Notes: generated from the sequence alone by a model not told the origin. A stretch of DNA of 64,000 nucleotides from Rhexocercosporidium sp. MPI-PUGE-AT-0058 (GCA_020746875.1 JAGTJL010000004.1:1-64000), one strand, 5' to 3'. Positions 33,683 to 46,540 are shown, numbered from the stretch's first letter. Program-made: numbers and translations.

Positions 33683-36370
33683 TACCTTGGATTTGGGGTT
33701 TCGACGTTTGATACCTGGAGATGTTGGGATTGTATCATCGACGAGGCAATAAATTCAAGAATGAAAAGGATACAAGTCCATAAAAAAAGACCCTAAACTT
33801 GATAAATTCTGTCTGGCTCTGATCAATTAATGCTAAAATACCAGTCTTGTTCCTTGTAGTAATAAGTACAATCCCCAAAACAGTATTTTGCCAAGAGTAG
33901 GGCCAAGATTCTTCCTTAGGTAATTTTTGTCAGATGTATATCACTTGTCATCCTAATCTGTTTAGTGTTCTCATCATAGACATCAGCTTTCATTTCCATC
34001 TCCATCAATCAATATCTAGCGGTTTATGTAAAAGTTCTTTGACATAAATACACTATCATTCCCTGGATATCCTTGGAGGTGAGTCTTGCAAAGACCAATA
34101 CTACTTGGCATCTTCTCTAAGACCTTGCTTATCTACATTAAACTTAACTAACACATATCTTCAAGAGCATATGTAATTCCAATGGAGATACTATTTTTAG
34201 ATCTTCTTTAATCAAGCCTCAAATTCCAGTTATTTGCCTCAAATTTGATAGAGTATGCCTAGAGTAATATTGAGAAAACTCAAAAGCATTGTCTTAAGTA
34301 GATTCAAATCTAAGTGGTGAAGGTCTCAAGACTAATTTGATAATGAGAAAAAAGAGATAATACTTAGCTAGATATTCTTTGACCATTTACTTCAGTGAAA
34401 TTATTCTGTGATACAACCCATAAGCATATCAAGAAACCCCATACTATTATATTAAATTCCTAAGTGGACTTCGAAGTCATTTCACGTCACATCACGCAGG
34501 AGTAAAGAGTATTGACATACTTGCCTTCAACACTAGGAGTTCCAGCCCGTTGGGTAAACTTTCTCTCATACTCTAAAACGTATTCTTAAACCAAATCATC
34601 GGCTAGATATGATATTTTGCACAGTCATGCCACTTTTCATTGACAGGACTTCTTTAGCGGTCTAAACGGTTTGGTCAAATATTATCTCCGATATGCGAAT
34701 TGAGAACAATTCAATCTTTTACCTTAACATTCCAAGAATATCTAGGGCCAGACCCAAATTCTCAAAGACTTAGTTCACACATCAAGCCTAACTTTGAGGC
34801 ACGTCCATTGCAAGGCTGCAGGGCGGCATTCTAAAGTAGGTACTCTGGCAATGATCTCCTGTGGGTGTCAGCCTATAAAGTCACAGATGAGCAAATCCCC
34901 TTCAATATCAACATTCCAAACTCACTCAAAAAAGTCTCCACTCAGGCTCTCCTGTAAACGTAATATCCAGCAGCACTACTCAACAAACTAAGTCCCTAGG
35001 GCTCTTAGGCCTTTTCTTCTTCTTTGACTTGGTACCCTACCTAAGTAGACTAGGATACTCTGATCCTCAAAAGTCCACCTCGTCAGATCAAGCCTGACCT
35101 AATATATTGAGCAGTTGAACCGCAAGACCGCAACACACGTGATTTCAAAGTCTTCTTCAACTTTGTTCTATGTCACATAGGAAGCTGAAGGAAAGACAGC
35201 TCTTTCTCCTACTGTAGCATTCTCGGCTCCTCCAGATAAAGTCTCGTTTGACACTATACGGCTCAAGCACACCATCCAATGTATGCATGAATACGTTGAA
35301 TTTCTATGACTCTTTTTGCATCTCCGCGTTAATGTTCCATTGTAGTACGGAGTACATCCTGTATAATTTGATCCCACTCTGAGAACAAACTCGCCAGCTT
35401 GCCTACAAAAATTTCTTATCCACTAGTTTATATCCGTCGCTTAAAGCAGCTCAATGGCAAACTATATTTTCAAATTTCTAGAATCTATTAATTGCCATTT
35501 CCGCTTTCTAGTTTGAAAATATATCCTGAAGCCAAGGGCACTTGTTACCCACTGTTACTCGCCCTTGTGTACCCAGTTTCGCTTCACACTGTATGGCTTT
35601 GACCTTCGATCTTGAGGCAAGTTTACGACAGGACAACAACCCTTTTTGAATTTCTAGGGCTCATCAAACTTCTCTTTGTATCACTCAGAACACAACTAAA
35701 AATGCCTAACGGTGAGTCAAATTTCCTCATTAAAGATTCATAGCTCCTTTAAACAAATTGCTCCCAACGCAAACTCCTTAGCCGCAGGACAGCACTCTCA
35801 TCTTCAAACGACTTCTCTGAGTTCAATGTCCTCAACCTAGCACAATGGCGCTCCATGTATCTTGTTACTTCTTGCTCCTCGTAGTTTTACCTCGTAGGAC
35901 AAATGTCTGGCTCCACTTCGTAATTTAAATGTCTAGCTTGATAAAATATAATCCCAGAATCTCGCTTCACATTTCCTGCTTTAATCCTTGATTTTTGAGA
36001 CTGCTTAAACTCCTTCCTAAACTGCTCGACACAGGCGTATCCTACAGAAACATTTTCTCCTGGTCCCCAAACACTCTCGATTACTTAGTTGTGACCCCGT
36101 CAGCGTACTTCACGCTTAAGTCTTTAAATCCTTCCCCTAACGCACTTCAACGGCAAGAAATACACCTTTGTTTTTCTATGCTCCTTGACATGCCTTCTAC
36201 ACTGCTTAATCCAGGCTCAACTACCTAAGGTAGTCTCTCCTCGTGCATTAGCACTCTCGCTTGTTTAAATATAGTCCCAAATTCCCAAAGTTCTCGCTTC
36301 ACACCTCCCATCCCCCTCGAAACACTTCAACGCCACGACGTCAACACTTTCGAATATCTCAAGCCATGAC

Positions 36371-37340
36371 TAACACAGCTAACGTATACTCTTCAATCAG
36401 ACAGCTGCCTCACACATCATCCGGTATGCTCTTTCGTTCTCTTACGCCCTTGGCTTACCATACATGACCTTCTACCTCCTCTTTCCCTCGCTATCGAGCT
36501 TTTACTCCTCCGCCAACCTTTCCCATACGTGGCTCCCTGATCCTATTGCACAACACTGCTAATTTATACTTCCCAATCACAGTTCTTGCCTCGCACATCA
36601 CCTAGTAAGCTCTTACGTCCCCTTTAGGCTTTGGCGTATTATTTATAACCCTTTGCCCCCTCTTTCCCATGCTATCGCGCCTTCACGGCTCATCAACTTC
36701 CTACTCTTTCAACTGCGTGGTCCATGCCCTTTGCATAACACAGCTAACGCATACTTCTCAAGTAGACTTCTTGCCTCGCAAACCACCTAGTAAGCTCTTT
36801 CGTTCTCCCGAATCCTCGGCGTAATTACTCCTTCGAAGCATCCCGTCGCTTTTCCCAACGCTCCCCTAACTTACCTTGCATCTCCTGAACTCCCTCCACT
36901 TGCTCAACTACGTCACCATCTGTTCCTATCGCACAACACAACTAACATATACTTCCAACTCAGTTTCCTACATCGCAGCGTACTATTTGGCAAGTTTCTC
37001 CACCCTCTTGCCTCCTCAGCACACTCTTTCCAAGCATTTCGCTGCTTCTATCCAACACTCTTGTGCCTTGCCCCATCAAGCCCCATCAAGCCCCATCAAG
37101 CCCCCCAGCTATGCCACCCTTCGTTAAAACACAAAACATACAACCCAGCTAATTAATAACTACTAGCCAGAGCTTTTTGCTTCGCCGTCCTCGAACTCGT
37201 AAGTCCTCCCTACTTTTTCCGACTTAAGGATATCATTCTACAGTCTTTAAACCCACTTTCTTGCGCCTACCCATCAATTCTCATCATCTTCAGCCCCGTG
37301 TTCCAGTCCTTAATGTATCGCACAACACGACTAACACGAA
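36371..37340 (+). repeat. Degenerate ~185-bp tandem array, pyrimidine-rich
   Basis: An anchor of the form YAACACNRCTAAC appears at 36371, 36551, 36736, 36934 and 37323. That is intervals of 180, 185, 198 and about 2 x 195. In the first four units it is followed by TATACTTC-like sequence and then (units 1-3) by CTTGCCTCGCACATCACCTAGTAAGCTCTT, more or less diverged. The array ends just before the ATG of the next gene at 37382. The copies are too diverged to be recent and contain no consistent open frame. Confidence 0.55.
37071..37100 (+). repeat. Three perfect copies of CCCCATCAAG
   Basis: A 10-bp perfect tandem repeat inside the pyrimidine-rich array. Confidence 0.9.
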
Positions 37341-37381
37341 ATGCTTGCAGTCTTCGTACAACTTTCCTCCGGTCCTCAATT

Positions 37382-39024
37382 ATGGCTCCTAATAAGTGCG
37401 TCAAGAAAGGAAATGGAGACAGCGGAGGCAAAAAAAAGACGGGAAAGGGAAAGAGGGAGGGAAGAGAGAATAAGAATGAGAACGGAGCACAGTCTTCGGT
37501 CTCCGGCCCTGAGGTTTCTGGTAGGGCCTACGGTTTTGTATCACACAATCTCTTCAGATTCTAACGATTTTCTCAACAGAAAGACCGTCTGCCCCAGACA
37601 TCGTGGCGGGTGTGACTGCAGGAGAGGACAATAGATTGCAGCCCTCGGTCTCCGGTCCCGAGGTTTCCGGTGAGTCTTGTGGTTTAACAAAACACAAATT
37701 CGTCAAACACTAACAGTACTTCAGCAGCTGAATCTTCTGTTCCTTTCCGGTCGGTGGGTCAGGGCTCCAGTGGTCCCATGACCTTCACGGGTATGACTGC
37801 TGTACAAGCTGCTGCAGTAGGCAAGGGAAAGAACAAGAAGAAGGAAAAGAAAGTAGAGAAGAAAAAAACTGGAGGAAAAAAGAGAGCCAGAGAGAACGAG
37901 ATTTCGAATGAAAAGGTTGTTAAGAAGCCAAGATACAAGGCACCTCCAAAGATAAAACATATGTCCCACACTCTAATTCTACAGATTCAAGCAGAATATC
38001 TCTAACTTTGTTTGCTTTTACAGCTGGTCATCCTCTCTACGACGAATATCTGCTCATTCCCAAGGGCGGCACAGGCAAGGAATTGTCAATACGCCAACTT
38101 CTGATTCTCTGCATCATTGCAGACAAGGAAGCGGCATATCTCCGAGCTTCGGAGTTCTTCGCTCCAGCAAGCGGGCTTATCCGCTCCAAATTTGCATCTA
38201 CAAGACCAGATGCGGCCAAGAATAACGAGTTTAGCGAGAAGAAGATCACGGATAAGATGCTAGAGGAAGTTAGTATGGTCAGAGCCGATTTGAGATTTGC
38301 TTCGGGTGGACAGTCTAAGAAGGGTGAAAAGCTCACGGAGCAAGATGATGCTGAAATGAAGGATCCCGAAGAAGCCGGAGAGGGAAGAGTAAATGAGATT
38401 ATTCCCATCCAGGATGGAGATGAGACAGTCTCAGAGGCTGATGAGGAAGGAAATGAACTCGATGAGCAGTTCATGGCTCTTCAAATGGCAGAATTTGCAG
38501 CTCAAGAAGAAGAAGCAGCAAATAAGCACGAAAAGGAGACGAACCGAGGCGAGAAACCCACAGAACCCAGCTCAGCCAGCTCCATTCCTCTTGCTAACGG
38601 CATCCCAACCATTATCAGCATAGTCTGGCTTCCCAGCAGAGATACGGAAGACTTCAAAGCTTACCGACAAGCAAATCCAATCGGCGACAGGGACGATGAA
38701 AGCGTTGAATATCAAGGCGCCGCAAGAATGCAGTTAGTGGGCTTGACTTTCCCAAGTTTCGTTCTTTCTGTTTGAACTGGTGTTGCAGACATGGGAATCT
38801 TCAATAATTTTGCAAAGTGGAAGCAGTTGTGGCCGCGGGTAATGGAGTTTTGCTACGAGGAGGAAGATCCAGATTCCAGTACGCAAGTAAAATTTTTGCT
38901 TTGGCCAGAGGATGATTCGCTGCAGAAAGCCATGGAGGTAATGCGGAGACTTCCTGTGGGCTATTATAGGATTGTAGTGGGACTTGAGATGATTGGACAA
39001 ATTGCTGCCTCCACTTTGCCATAG
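37382..39024 (+). CDS. Hypothetical lysine/glutamate-rich multi-exon protein
   Basis: Exons 1 (37382-37520) and 2 (37580-37669) and the start of exon 3 (37725) join cleanly, all in phase 1. The exon 3 end is uncertain. A GTATGA donor at 37791 with the acceptor at 38023 keeps frame (TFT-AGHPLYDEYL), but the intron would contain 72 open, very lysine-rich codons. The main exon runs from 38024 to about 38736 and is acidic (DEEGNELDEQF). A last intron of about 81 nt probably leads to WKQLWPRVMEF and the stop at 39024. The end of exon 1 and the end of exon 2 encode near-identical SVSGPEVSG, a small internal duplication. No known domain; probably lineage-specific. If the joins above fail, the gene is frameshifted. 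Confidence 0.5.
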
Positions 39025-40082
39025 TTGAGACGGGAGCGAAGAAAGTTGGCGTTTTTTCTTCTTCTAGAGATAGGTGTTCAGGACGTGTATTGTAGAAGCC
39101 CTCTAATGACTGCAAAGTCTTTGGTTCTCGAATAGATTTCCACTTTCAAAATGGGCTAATTCTTCTTGATATCTTCGTTTCCATTGACTCTGTTATCCCG
39201 CAAAAGTGTTGGGATTTTTACAAAATATCCCAGGGTTCCAGTTTCAAAGTTGCACAGTATTTACATTCCAACCCCAGGATAATATCTTATTACAAACTAC
39301 AGTAGTAGGGGAAATAACCATATAAAAGGCGTATTGCACGATTCAAAATTGAATCTAAGCCTGGGGTTTGTTTTTCCTGAAACGGGCCTAGGTGGTGAGA
39401 AGTCTAATCGAGGATGTTGTGATTGAACCCGCACCGCATCCTAATATCCCGAATCATACGACCTCGGCTGGTTTTACCTCTTCTTCTACTTGAAATGTGC
39501 GAACGTCTTTGTAAAAGCTAGGGATGGGAGACCTAGAAGCCGGGATTAAGCTCTCAATAATCCCAGAGGGCCAAACCCGACAATTCCTAAGCTACATAAA
39601 CTCAAACAAAGCATTAATCTTATACAAGGTCTTTCAAATTGATCGTGTTGCTTATCTAATGCTACCTCCTCTTAACTAGTTGTAATGCTCAAATCACCAC
39701 AACCACTCTCTAGACACCACGTTATCAAGGCTCTAAGCGCAATGATTTGGCCATTACACACAAGAACAATACTATAGGTTTACAAGAGAAACCATGATCC
39801 TCGACAAGCAAGACATAAATTAAATCATCAGGGCCCAGAGAAAAAGCCCTTCCGAGCAGCCCAAGTGATATACGCCTTAGGATGACACGAATATGCATCC
39901 GTAATAGGCAATACGTATTTATGTTTTCTCATAAAAGTGGTACACATATCATAAGGACAATAGGGCCGAGGCAAAATAATCAAGGAAAACATTAAGCCAT
40001 TAAACAAGCTCATAACGTGAGTCAAGCTAAACAAGATGCAAAACTTAGGAGCATCCATCAAGTCCATGGACTAGCACTTTAC
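39025..40082. other. Intergenic, no gene seen
   Basis: AT-rich spacer ending in the left target duplication (CACTTTAC, 40075-40082) of the hAT element. Confidence 0.4.
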
Positions 40083-43000
40083 CAGAGTGGCCGTTAAGTC
40101 AGCCGGCTTTTAAGTCATCCATTAAGCTAAGAGATTTTTGTAAGCCAATCAGCGTGAGATATTTTGCTAGGCAATAAGCTATAATAAGGTCAGCTTATAA
40201 GCTAGCCTATAAGCTATGATGATATTTTAGATGGATTTTGGAATGCTGTTTAGTAGGGGGTAATAATATTATTTGGGTGCTTCGCTTAACAAAAGAGAGT
40301 ACCCCGGAGCGGAAAAACCACCTCCGATAGGCCAAAATCAGGCGGTAAAGCGCGGCAGGATATTAAAATCCCCTCTTAAAGGCATCGCCGGCATATACTA
40401 ACTCACTAATATCATCAAAATCATCACTAAAATCATATCTCGCCATATTACGCCTATTGAAATCAACGACGACGCCTCTCAGGCTTCTAGAGCACCATCT
40501 GCGAGCTCTTCAATAGCTCTAATCAACCCCTTTGCGCAAATAATAGCTCTTACGGCTTTAAAGCCTTTACCTACCTGTTTCGTCCTCAAAGACACTTGCC
40601 AAAGACCTACGGCGATATATAACGAATCATATAACCCATATCTCCTTACAAAAGATGATTTACCTTTAGACTACTCGCCATATGCGTACAGAAAGCCGTT
40701 ATTTAATAATAAACTAGCAAATATTACAACCTTACCTAAAGGCATAGTCTTATCTCCCGCAGCAAAGAAGCTAAATCGTTCGTGGATTTAGCAGCTTGGC
40801 TACATATTAAATAAGCCTAGGAACACGAGAAAGAGCTTATTTTAGTGCTATAAACTCTATAAGTTCATGATTTAGTGCGCATTTATTATGCTAATATTCT
40901 GAAGTTATCACGGTCAGCGTTTTGCCCGGGGTAAGACTTACTTCTTCAATAGCAATTCTCTTAAGAACGCAGAGAGCCATATAGCGAATATACACAAACT
41001 TAATAAGTATGGCGATATTAACAGACTCCCCTCGACTTCAGAACCCCTTGCGCAAGCCTCTGGCCTTATTAATAGAGGCTACGACAAAATCATACCATTC
41101 CGATACCTTGAATTCAAAAACGCCTTCACTAAATAGATCGTAATAAACGACGTTAAGCATAGGAAAGCAGCCTCTAAAAACCTTCGCCGTCTCTTCAAAA
41201 TCGCGAATATTAACGCTATCAATGCTCTTCCGACATCTCATTCGACATTAGAGGTTTAGGTTAAGGAGATATTTGATTACTTTAAGCCGGCGATTATTAA
41301 AGACGTAGCAGAGGCTCAGTCTAAGGTTTTTATCTTATTTGACAGCTAAGGATTAAAAAGAAACAAAATCAGCATCGTCGCTATAGTCTTACATTACACA
41401 AACAAGAAAGGGCAGGTTATTATAGTGCTCGCTGGGTTACCAGAGCTTCTAGGCCATAGGAAAACCGGTATTAATATATAACTCTCTATTAATCTTTGCT
41501 CTTTAGCTAATTATTCGCAGATTAAGCTTTAGTGCTTCTCCCTCTCCTTAAACGATACGGAATCGACGAGCATAATATCGGCTGGTTTGTCCTTAATAAT
41601 ACGCCTAATAATAATATAACACTTGTAGAGCTTATAAAAGTATTCAAATTCGATCCAAAAACGCGTCGTCTTCGCTGTATCAGACATATCCTCAATCTCA
41701 TCGCTAAGTAATACTTATTTAGATAAGATACGAAGATATTTGAAGTTAATTTCAAGAAAGCCGGTCCTAAGGAGAAAAGATAACGTTAGAGGCAACGCAA
41801 AGAGCTAAGAAAGCTATACAACTTAGTCGCGCACATCATGGCCTTTAGGAAGCGCAATACAGTATTTAACGCGTTGCAAGTTGACCTGAACGAAAGTAAA
41901 GCTACAGGTAAAGTATAGAAGGTAGTCTTAGACAAAGATATACGCTGGAATTCTTCATATCAGATGATTATACGCGCTCTTACTTTACGCGAAGCTCTCG
42001 ACACCTACGCTTTCAGATTACGGCTTTCTACTAAGGCTCTTAATCAAGAGGTATTTCAGAATAATTATCTCAGCGACAAGGAATAGCAGACTCTCAAGCT
42101 AATCTCTTAACACCTAGAACCTCTCTTTCAATTAACCAAAGACCTCGAAAGCAACCCTGATTAATACGACCCGACTTCATCATCTCATAGCACGTTATAG
42201 GAGTTATTACCGATATTTGAAGATATACTCTCACACTTTAAGGTCTTAGAGACTCAAGCAAAAGCTGGCCGCTTTCACAACCACAGAGGCATATAAAAAT
42301 CGATCATATTAGCATAGGAAAAGACTAAAGAATATTACAGCAAGACTAACGCTTCAATTGCTTAGATAGCAGCCTTAGTTCTTTACCCTCGATGGAAATA
42401 GCAATACTTTAAGCTACAATAAATTGGAGACGATAAGAGATTTGTGCTCGCTGAGAAGGCAACATTAAAGTAGCTTTAAGAGACCGAGTATAAAGGAGAG
42501 GTTATTATACGTATGGAAAAGAAAACACCGGAGCCAAAGCCTCTCAAACAGTTCAAAACTACTATTTTAAAGAGGCTTACTCCTCCCTTCACAGGAAGTT
42601 CTACGGGAAGAGCTCCTACGCGCACATCAAGCCGTAAAGATCAATTAGCTTTATATCTTAAGGAGCCTCTAACTGACGAACCTCTCTTGCATTATTAGCT
42701 CAAAAAGCAGGCCCAATAGCCACAGCTTACAAAGATAGCTCTTAACTTCTTAAGTATTCCTGCTATAAACTCTGAGTGCGAACATATCTTTTCTTCTTAT
42801 TCTATGCAAACAACAGCACACAGTTCAAAGTTATCAAGAGAATTATTATAGAAGCAAGAGTGTTTAAAGAATTAGCAGCGAAGAGGTTTTATAGAGATAA
42901 TGCTTTGTTATAATGCTATCAACTTAAGAAGAGATTTTTAAATATATCTATTTTTAGAACCAGCTTTTAAGCAGCTGATCAGCTCTTCAGTTTAAGCTAT

Positions 43001-43083
43001 TAAGCTAGTGATTTACACATAAGCCAGTCAGTTGTGAAAGATTCTCAGCTAATAGCTGACTGATTGGCTTAATGGCCACTCTG
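40083..43083 (+). mobile_element. Full-length but inactivated hAT transposon, 3001 bp
   Basis: The ends are CAGAGTGGCCGTTAAGTCAG on the left and, reverse-complemented on the right, CAGAGTGGCCATTAAGCCAA. Identical 8-bp target duplications CACTTTAC lie at 40075-40082 and 43084-43091. Inside, the plus strand still shows a BED-finger-like segment (GYILNKPRNTRKSYFS, about 40,800), the central transposase part (NKISIVAIVLHYTNKKGQ at about 41,360, then LAGLPELLGH) and the C-terminal dimerisation block (LTKIALNFLSIPAINSECE, about 42,725). Numerous TAG and TAA stops and frame breaks interrupt the reading frame, so no active transposase can be made. The subterminal regions are rich in AAGCTNATAAGC-like motifs. 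The pattern is that of a cut-and-paste element of the hAT superfamily. Confidence 0.93.
40780..42960 (+). pseudogene. hAT transposase relic
   Basis: Remnant open stretches in the order BED-like finger, RNase H-like core and hAT C-terminal dimerisation region. Stop codons occur every few dozen residues, mostly TAG and TAA where glutamine or tryptophan codons would be expected. No open frame exceeds about 80 codons. Confidence 0.8.
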
Positions 43084-45551
43084 CACTTTACTCAAGCAGT
43101 GGAGAACCAATTTCCTACTTGACGAACCGGATTACTTTACTATGTCATACAATCATGTTCAGAAATAAAGAGGATTACTTACTTACACGGGTCAATTTTC
43201 CATCCCCCATCCGCCACCCCCAAAGCGAATAGCCTAATCTAGTCTTTAGAATTTCGACGTGCTTTGAGACATGAGACGCGGTAAATACGATGAAGGCTGG
43301 GTAAACATCGTTCCGCAGGAGACTGATTTGACCGCCTCGTAATGCCATTAGAATTCTGATTGTATTCTGGGGTGCTTATTTTGGCCGTGAGAGGAAGATC
43401 TGGACGAGGGTGGACGCGTATGCATGTAAGTACCTATCACTAGTAGGTAGTCTCGCCGAGTTGATCTTGATTGATTTACGCGAACCTCATCATCCAGCTT
43501 CATATCCAGGCTCATATCTATCATTCATGACATTGTGTGTCTTGATTTCAAGAGAATAGCCTCAACCAAATGTCAAAAGACCTAAATGTACTTATGAGAA
43601 GCACTAGATTTAAGCCCCAAGTACCCTCCCGTCCCTCCCACTTGATCAAATTCTAGCTAAGTACACCCACAAGTTCGGATCCGGGTGAAGTGATTTTATA
43701 AGGATGAACTCCTAAGTGTGTATAAATTTAAGAATCCTTGCATCTGAATTCTATGTATCTCATGTAAGATCAAGACAACACCACCTAAGAAACGCATACC
43801 TAGCCCTAGATAATAGATCTAAGAAAGAACATCCCTTTATCTTGAGTCTTTAACTACAGATATCAAGAGAATCTCTTTTAGTGAAAGATCACAAAGTATA
43901 CTAGATCATACATGATATAACATGCCAAGATTTAACATCAAAAGAACGATATTATCTTTAAAGAACTTCATTATCAAGAACTCTGACTCATCTTACCATC
44001 TTAATTTCAGATACAAACAATATGCTGATACGTGATGAAGGAATATTCTAAGGCATTATCAATCACAAGGAGCAGAACACCATAAGATAGAATTTATAGG
44101 AACATGTTATTCCCAGGGCGCTCCTTCAAAAGTAATCCCTCATCTTATACTCCTGATTTCAGGTAATAGAATAACACACCCAAGTAACACATCATAAATT
44201 ATCACCAGTAATATCCAATATCACCTAGCAAATTCGGACTTTATAAATACGATGTATCGAGTGCTGTATTCCCAACAAAAACTTCGCTATCAAGAATGTC
44301 TATTAACACTAACATCCCGACTACCTTACAAATAGTACAGTACTCAGAGAGTATAATCCAAATCAGCCTCAAGGTCTAGTCAAGTCTCAACTCGACTCAA
44401 ATCCAGGTTAAACAGCAGCTAAATCCAAACAATCTCCACCCAAACTTGTTAATTATGGATATCATCTTACTTCCGGTTACAATATAGACCTCTCATCTAA
44501 AATAAGAGTTCTAAGATTGACATAGGTATACATGTTCTTTCAGTTATACCCGAGAATGCTCAAGGAGTAGCTAGGTGAGTAATTAGCCATTCGTTCCCGA
44601 GTCCATTTGAATAAGCAGTTGCTTACAAAAATTAACATTCAAGTTCATTTTCAAGAGGCGTGGATATGAGGGAATTTCGCAGATTCCAAGAAAGGTTGAC
44701 ATTGACTTGAGTGCGGCACTGAGTTTCAGGAGGTTCTTTATTAGCGGATGATTACTAAATCCGTGTTCAAGGATGGCTGAATAGAGTTCTACCCTGGTAC
44801 GTACCTCACTGAAGACTCGGCGTGAGTTCCTCAAATGTTGTTACTTTAACTTAGAATTAGAATTACCTTAGATTTCTTAAAGAAGCTTCAAACTGGCTCG
44901 TACCTGGACGCGGACTCGCTGAGCCCGGTACAGTTGGCGTGTGTATTGATGAGATATTATAAGTCTTGTAGATCGTATACGACATAGTATAAAGAGACTA
45001 GATATGATATTACTGATGATGTGTTCTCCAGGTATTCTTATGGACCATGTTCTAGTCTCATCCCTGACATCCCTAAGGATGTCTCTAACATCTTATGTGG
45101 AAGGTTAGTAGGAGGGTATAGGCTCTTACGAAGACTAGCAATAGACTACCTTGCAGAGGGAAAATCTGTGGGTCGCCTTCTATCTTTTCCTAGCTAACTT
45201 GGAGGCAGAGGCAGTAAGACAGATCGCACGACAGATGAACAGCGGTTACTAGAGTGGAGGGAGAGGAAGAGCAGAATTGCAAATGAAGTCTGTGAGGAAG
45301 TAGTGCTTCAATGTGTTTCATGCATGCATTCTCTCAAAACTAACAACCACCCTGTCTTTACCACAAGGCTTAAAGCTAGTAACGGCACTCAATTCGCATC
45401 CACCGACATTGCTGTCAATGTATCATTCCAGTCCAAGTATTCATAACCCAAACGCCCTTCCCGTCCCTTCTACTGTCTCCCCACTCTCCCCTCTCCCCTT
45501 CCCCCTCCCCTCTCACTCCAAGACCCCCCACAAACTGCTCCCCAGAGAAGC
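43084..45551. other. 2.5-kb AT-rich region, no gene seen
   Basis: Begins with the right target duplication of the hAT element. No frame has coding character. The last 240 bases before the copper chaperone stop are C-rich. Confidence 0.4.
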
Positions 45552-46099
45552 CTATTCAGCAACAACCTCCACGCTCTTAACCTCCCCATCTGCCTCTCCG
45601 GTATTAACCTTCTTGCCCGTCTTAGCGATGGTAGCGAGGACCTTGTCGTAGGAGAGGGAGGAGTCGGTGACGACAGTTGCGGTTTGTGTGTCGAGGGAGA
45701 CGTCGTAGGATTTTACGCCTAGGAGGGGTGTTAGTTGATGTGTATGAGGATGGCTTGGAGTGGGGTAGATGGGAAAGAAGGGGAGAACAGAAGGAGAGAG
45801 CGTTGATGATGGCGATACTTTGTGCTTGCAAGGAGCAGCACAACTGCAATAGCAGCAGCGCATAGCTGATACAGCGCATAGAAAACCAAAGTTCTCGTGC
45901 AATAGCAAGTCCTTGTACAATCGCCCTCCCTATCCTCAAAAGCCACATGCAGAAGAGGAGGTAGAAGAGGCAAAATAATAGCGAAGAAACAGATCAACAT
46001 ACCATCCAACTTTCCCAACACTCTATTAACCGCACCTGAGCATCCACCACAGCTCATGCTAACACCGAACTTGTAGGTATGATCTTGTTCCGCAGACAT
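45552..46099 (-). CDS. ATX1: Atx1-type cytosolic copper chaperone
   Basis: Two exons on the minus strand, 46099-46003 and 45718-45552, separated by a long 284-nt intron; 87 residues. It is a single heavy-metal-associated domain with the copper site MSCGGC (MxCxGC) near residue 15, followed by VNRVLGKLDGVKSYDVSLDTQ, the usual beta-alpha-beta continuation. A short acidic tail ends the protein. Atx1 carries Cu(I) from plasma-membrane uptake to the Ccc2 P-type ATPase of the secretory pathway. The length and motif leave little doubt. A longer open frame on the same strand is only the intron read through. Confidence 0.93.
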
Positions 46100-46540
46100 C
46101 CTGACTGTTGGCTGTGCAGTAAGTATCTCCTCTATTGGTGATATTGGTGAGATGGCGGGGTAGTAGGACAGTGAGTGGTTCTTTGTTGCGTGGGTTGTTT
46201 GTCTTGGAGATGGATATCGGAGATTGTATGGAGAGAGAAGTCGAACGTATTGCAGAGGAGTGGCCGGGTATTTGTATCCTTCTTATGCGCAAGCTGTCCC
46301 TTCCTCGACGACGATTAGAAATACACCCACAACCTACCACCCACCGCCACCATTCCCGCCTGCCAAAACGCACGCAATCAGGCACGGCCGCTAGCGTCGG
46401 ACTGGGATTACTTGAGACATCGCTTCAGCCTCGCCCTCGTGTGGGAAGCGATGTCTGGAAAAAGGTGAAACTTGCTCACTCCGAGATGAAATACGGAAGG
46501 GAAGATAGCCCTGACTGACTCTGCTTGTGAGGTGTGGTGT

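Larger units (their letters stand above)
33683..37381. other. 3.7-kb gene-poor, pyrimidine-rich region
   Basis: No gene is recognisable. The left part is AT-rich. The part from about 35,700 on is strongly C+T-rich on the plus strand and holds related sequences. ATGCCTAACG followed by GTGAGT at 35702 looks like a start codon with a donor site, but no continuing exon can be found. A palindrome GTACGGAGTAC lies at 35345-35355. Confidence 0.45.

Noticed and set aside
35702..35717. ATGCCTAACG followed by GTGAGT as a first exon for the gene at 37382
   Set aside because: No acceptor joins it convincingly to a downstream exon in frame, and the intron would exceed 1.6 kb.
39400..39470. Possible tRNA-like sequence with GGGTTCAATC on the minus strand
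   Set aside because: The T-stem and acceptor arms do not pair, so no cloverleaf forms.
46059..46385. Minus-strand ORF upstream of the copper chaperone
   Set aside because: It overlaps the true first exon in another frame and shows no recognisable domain.
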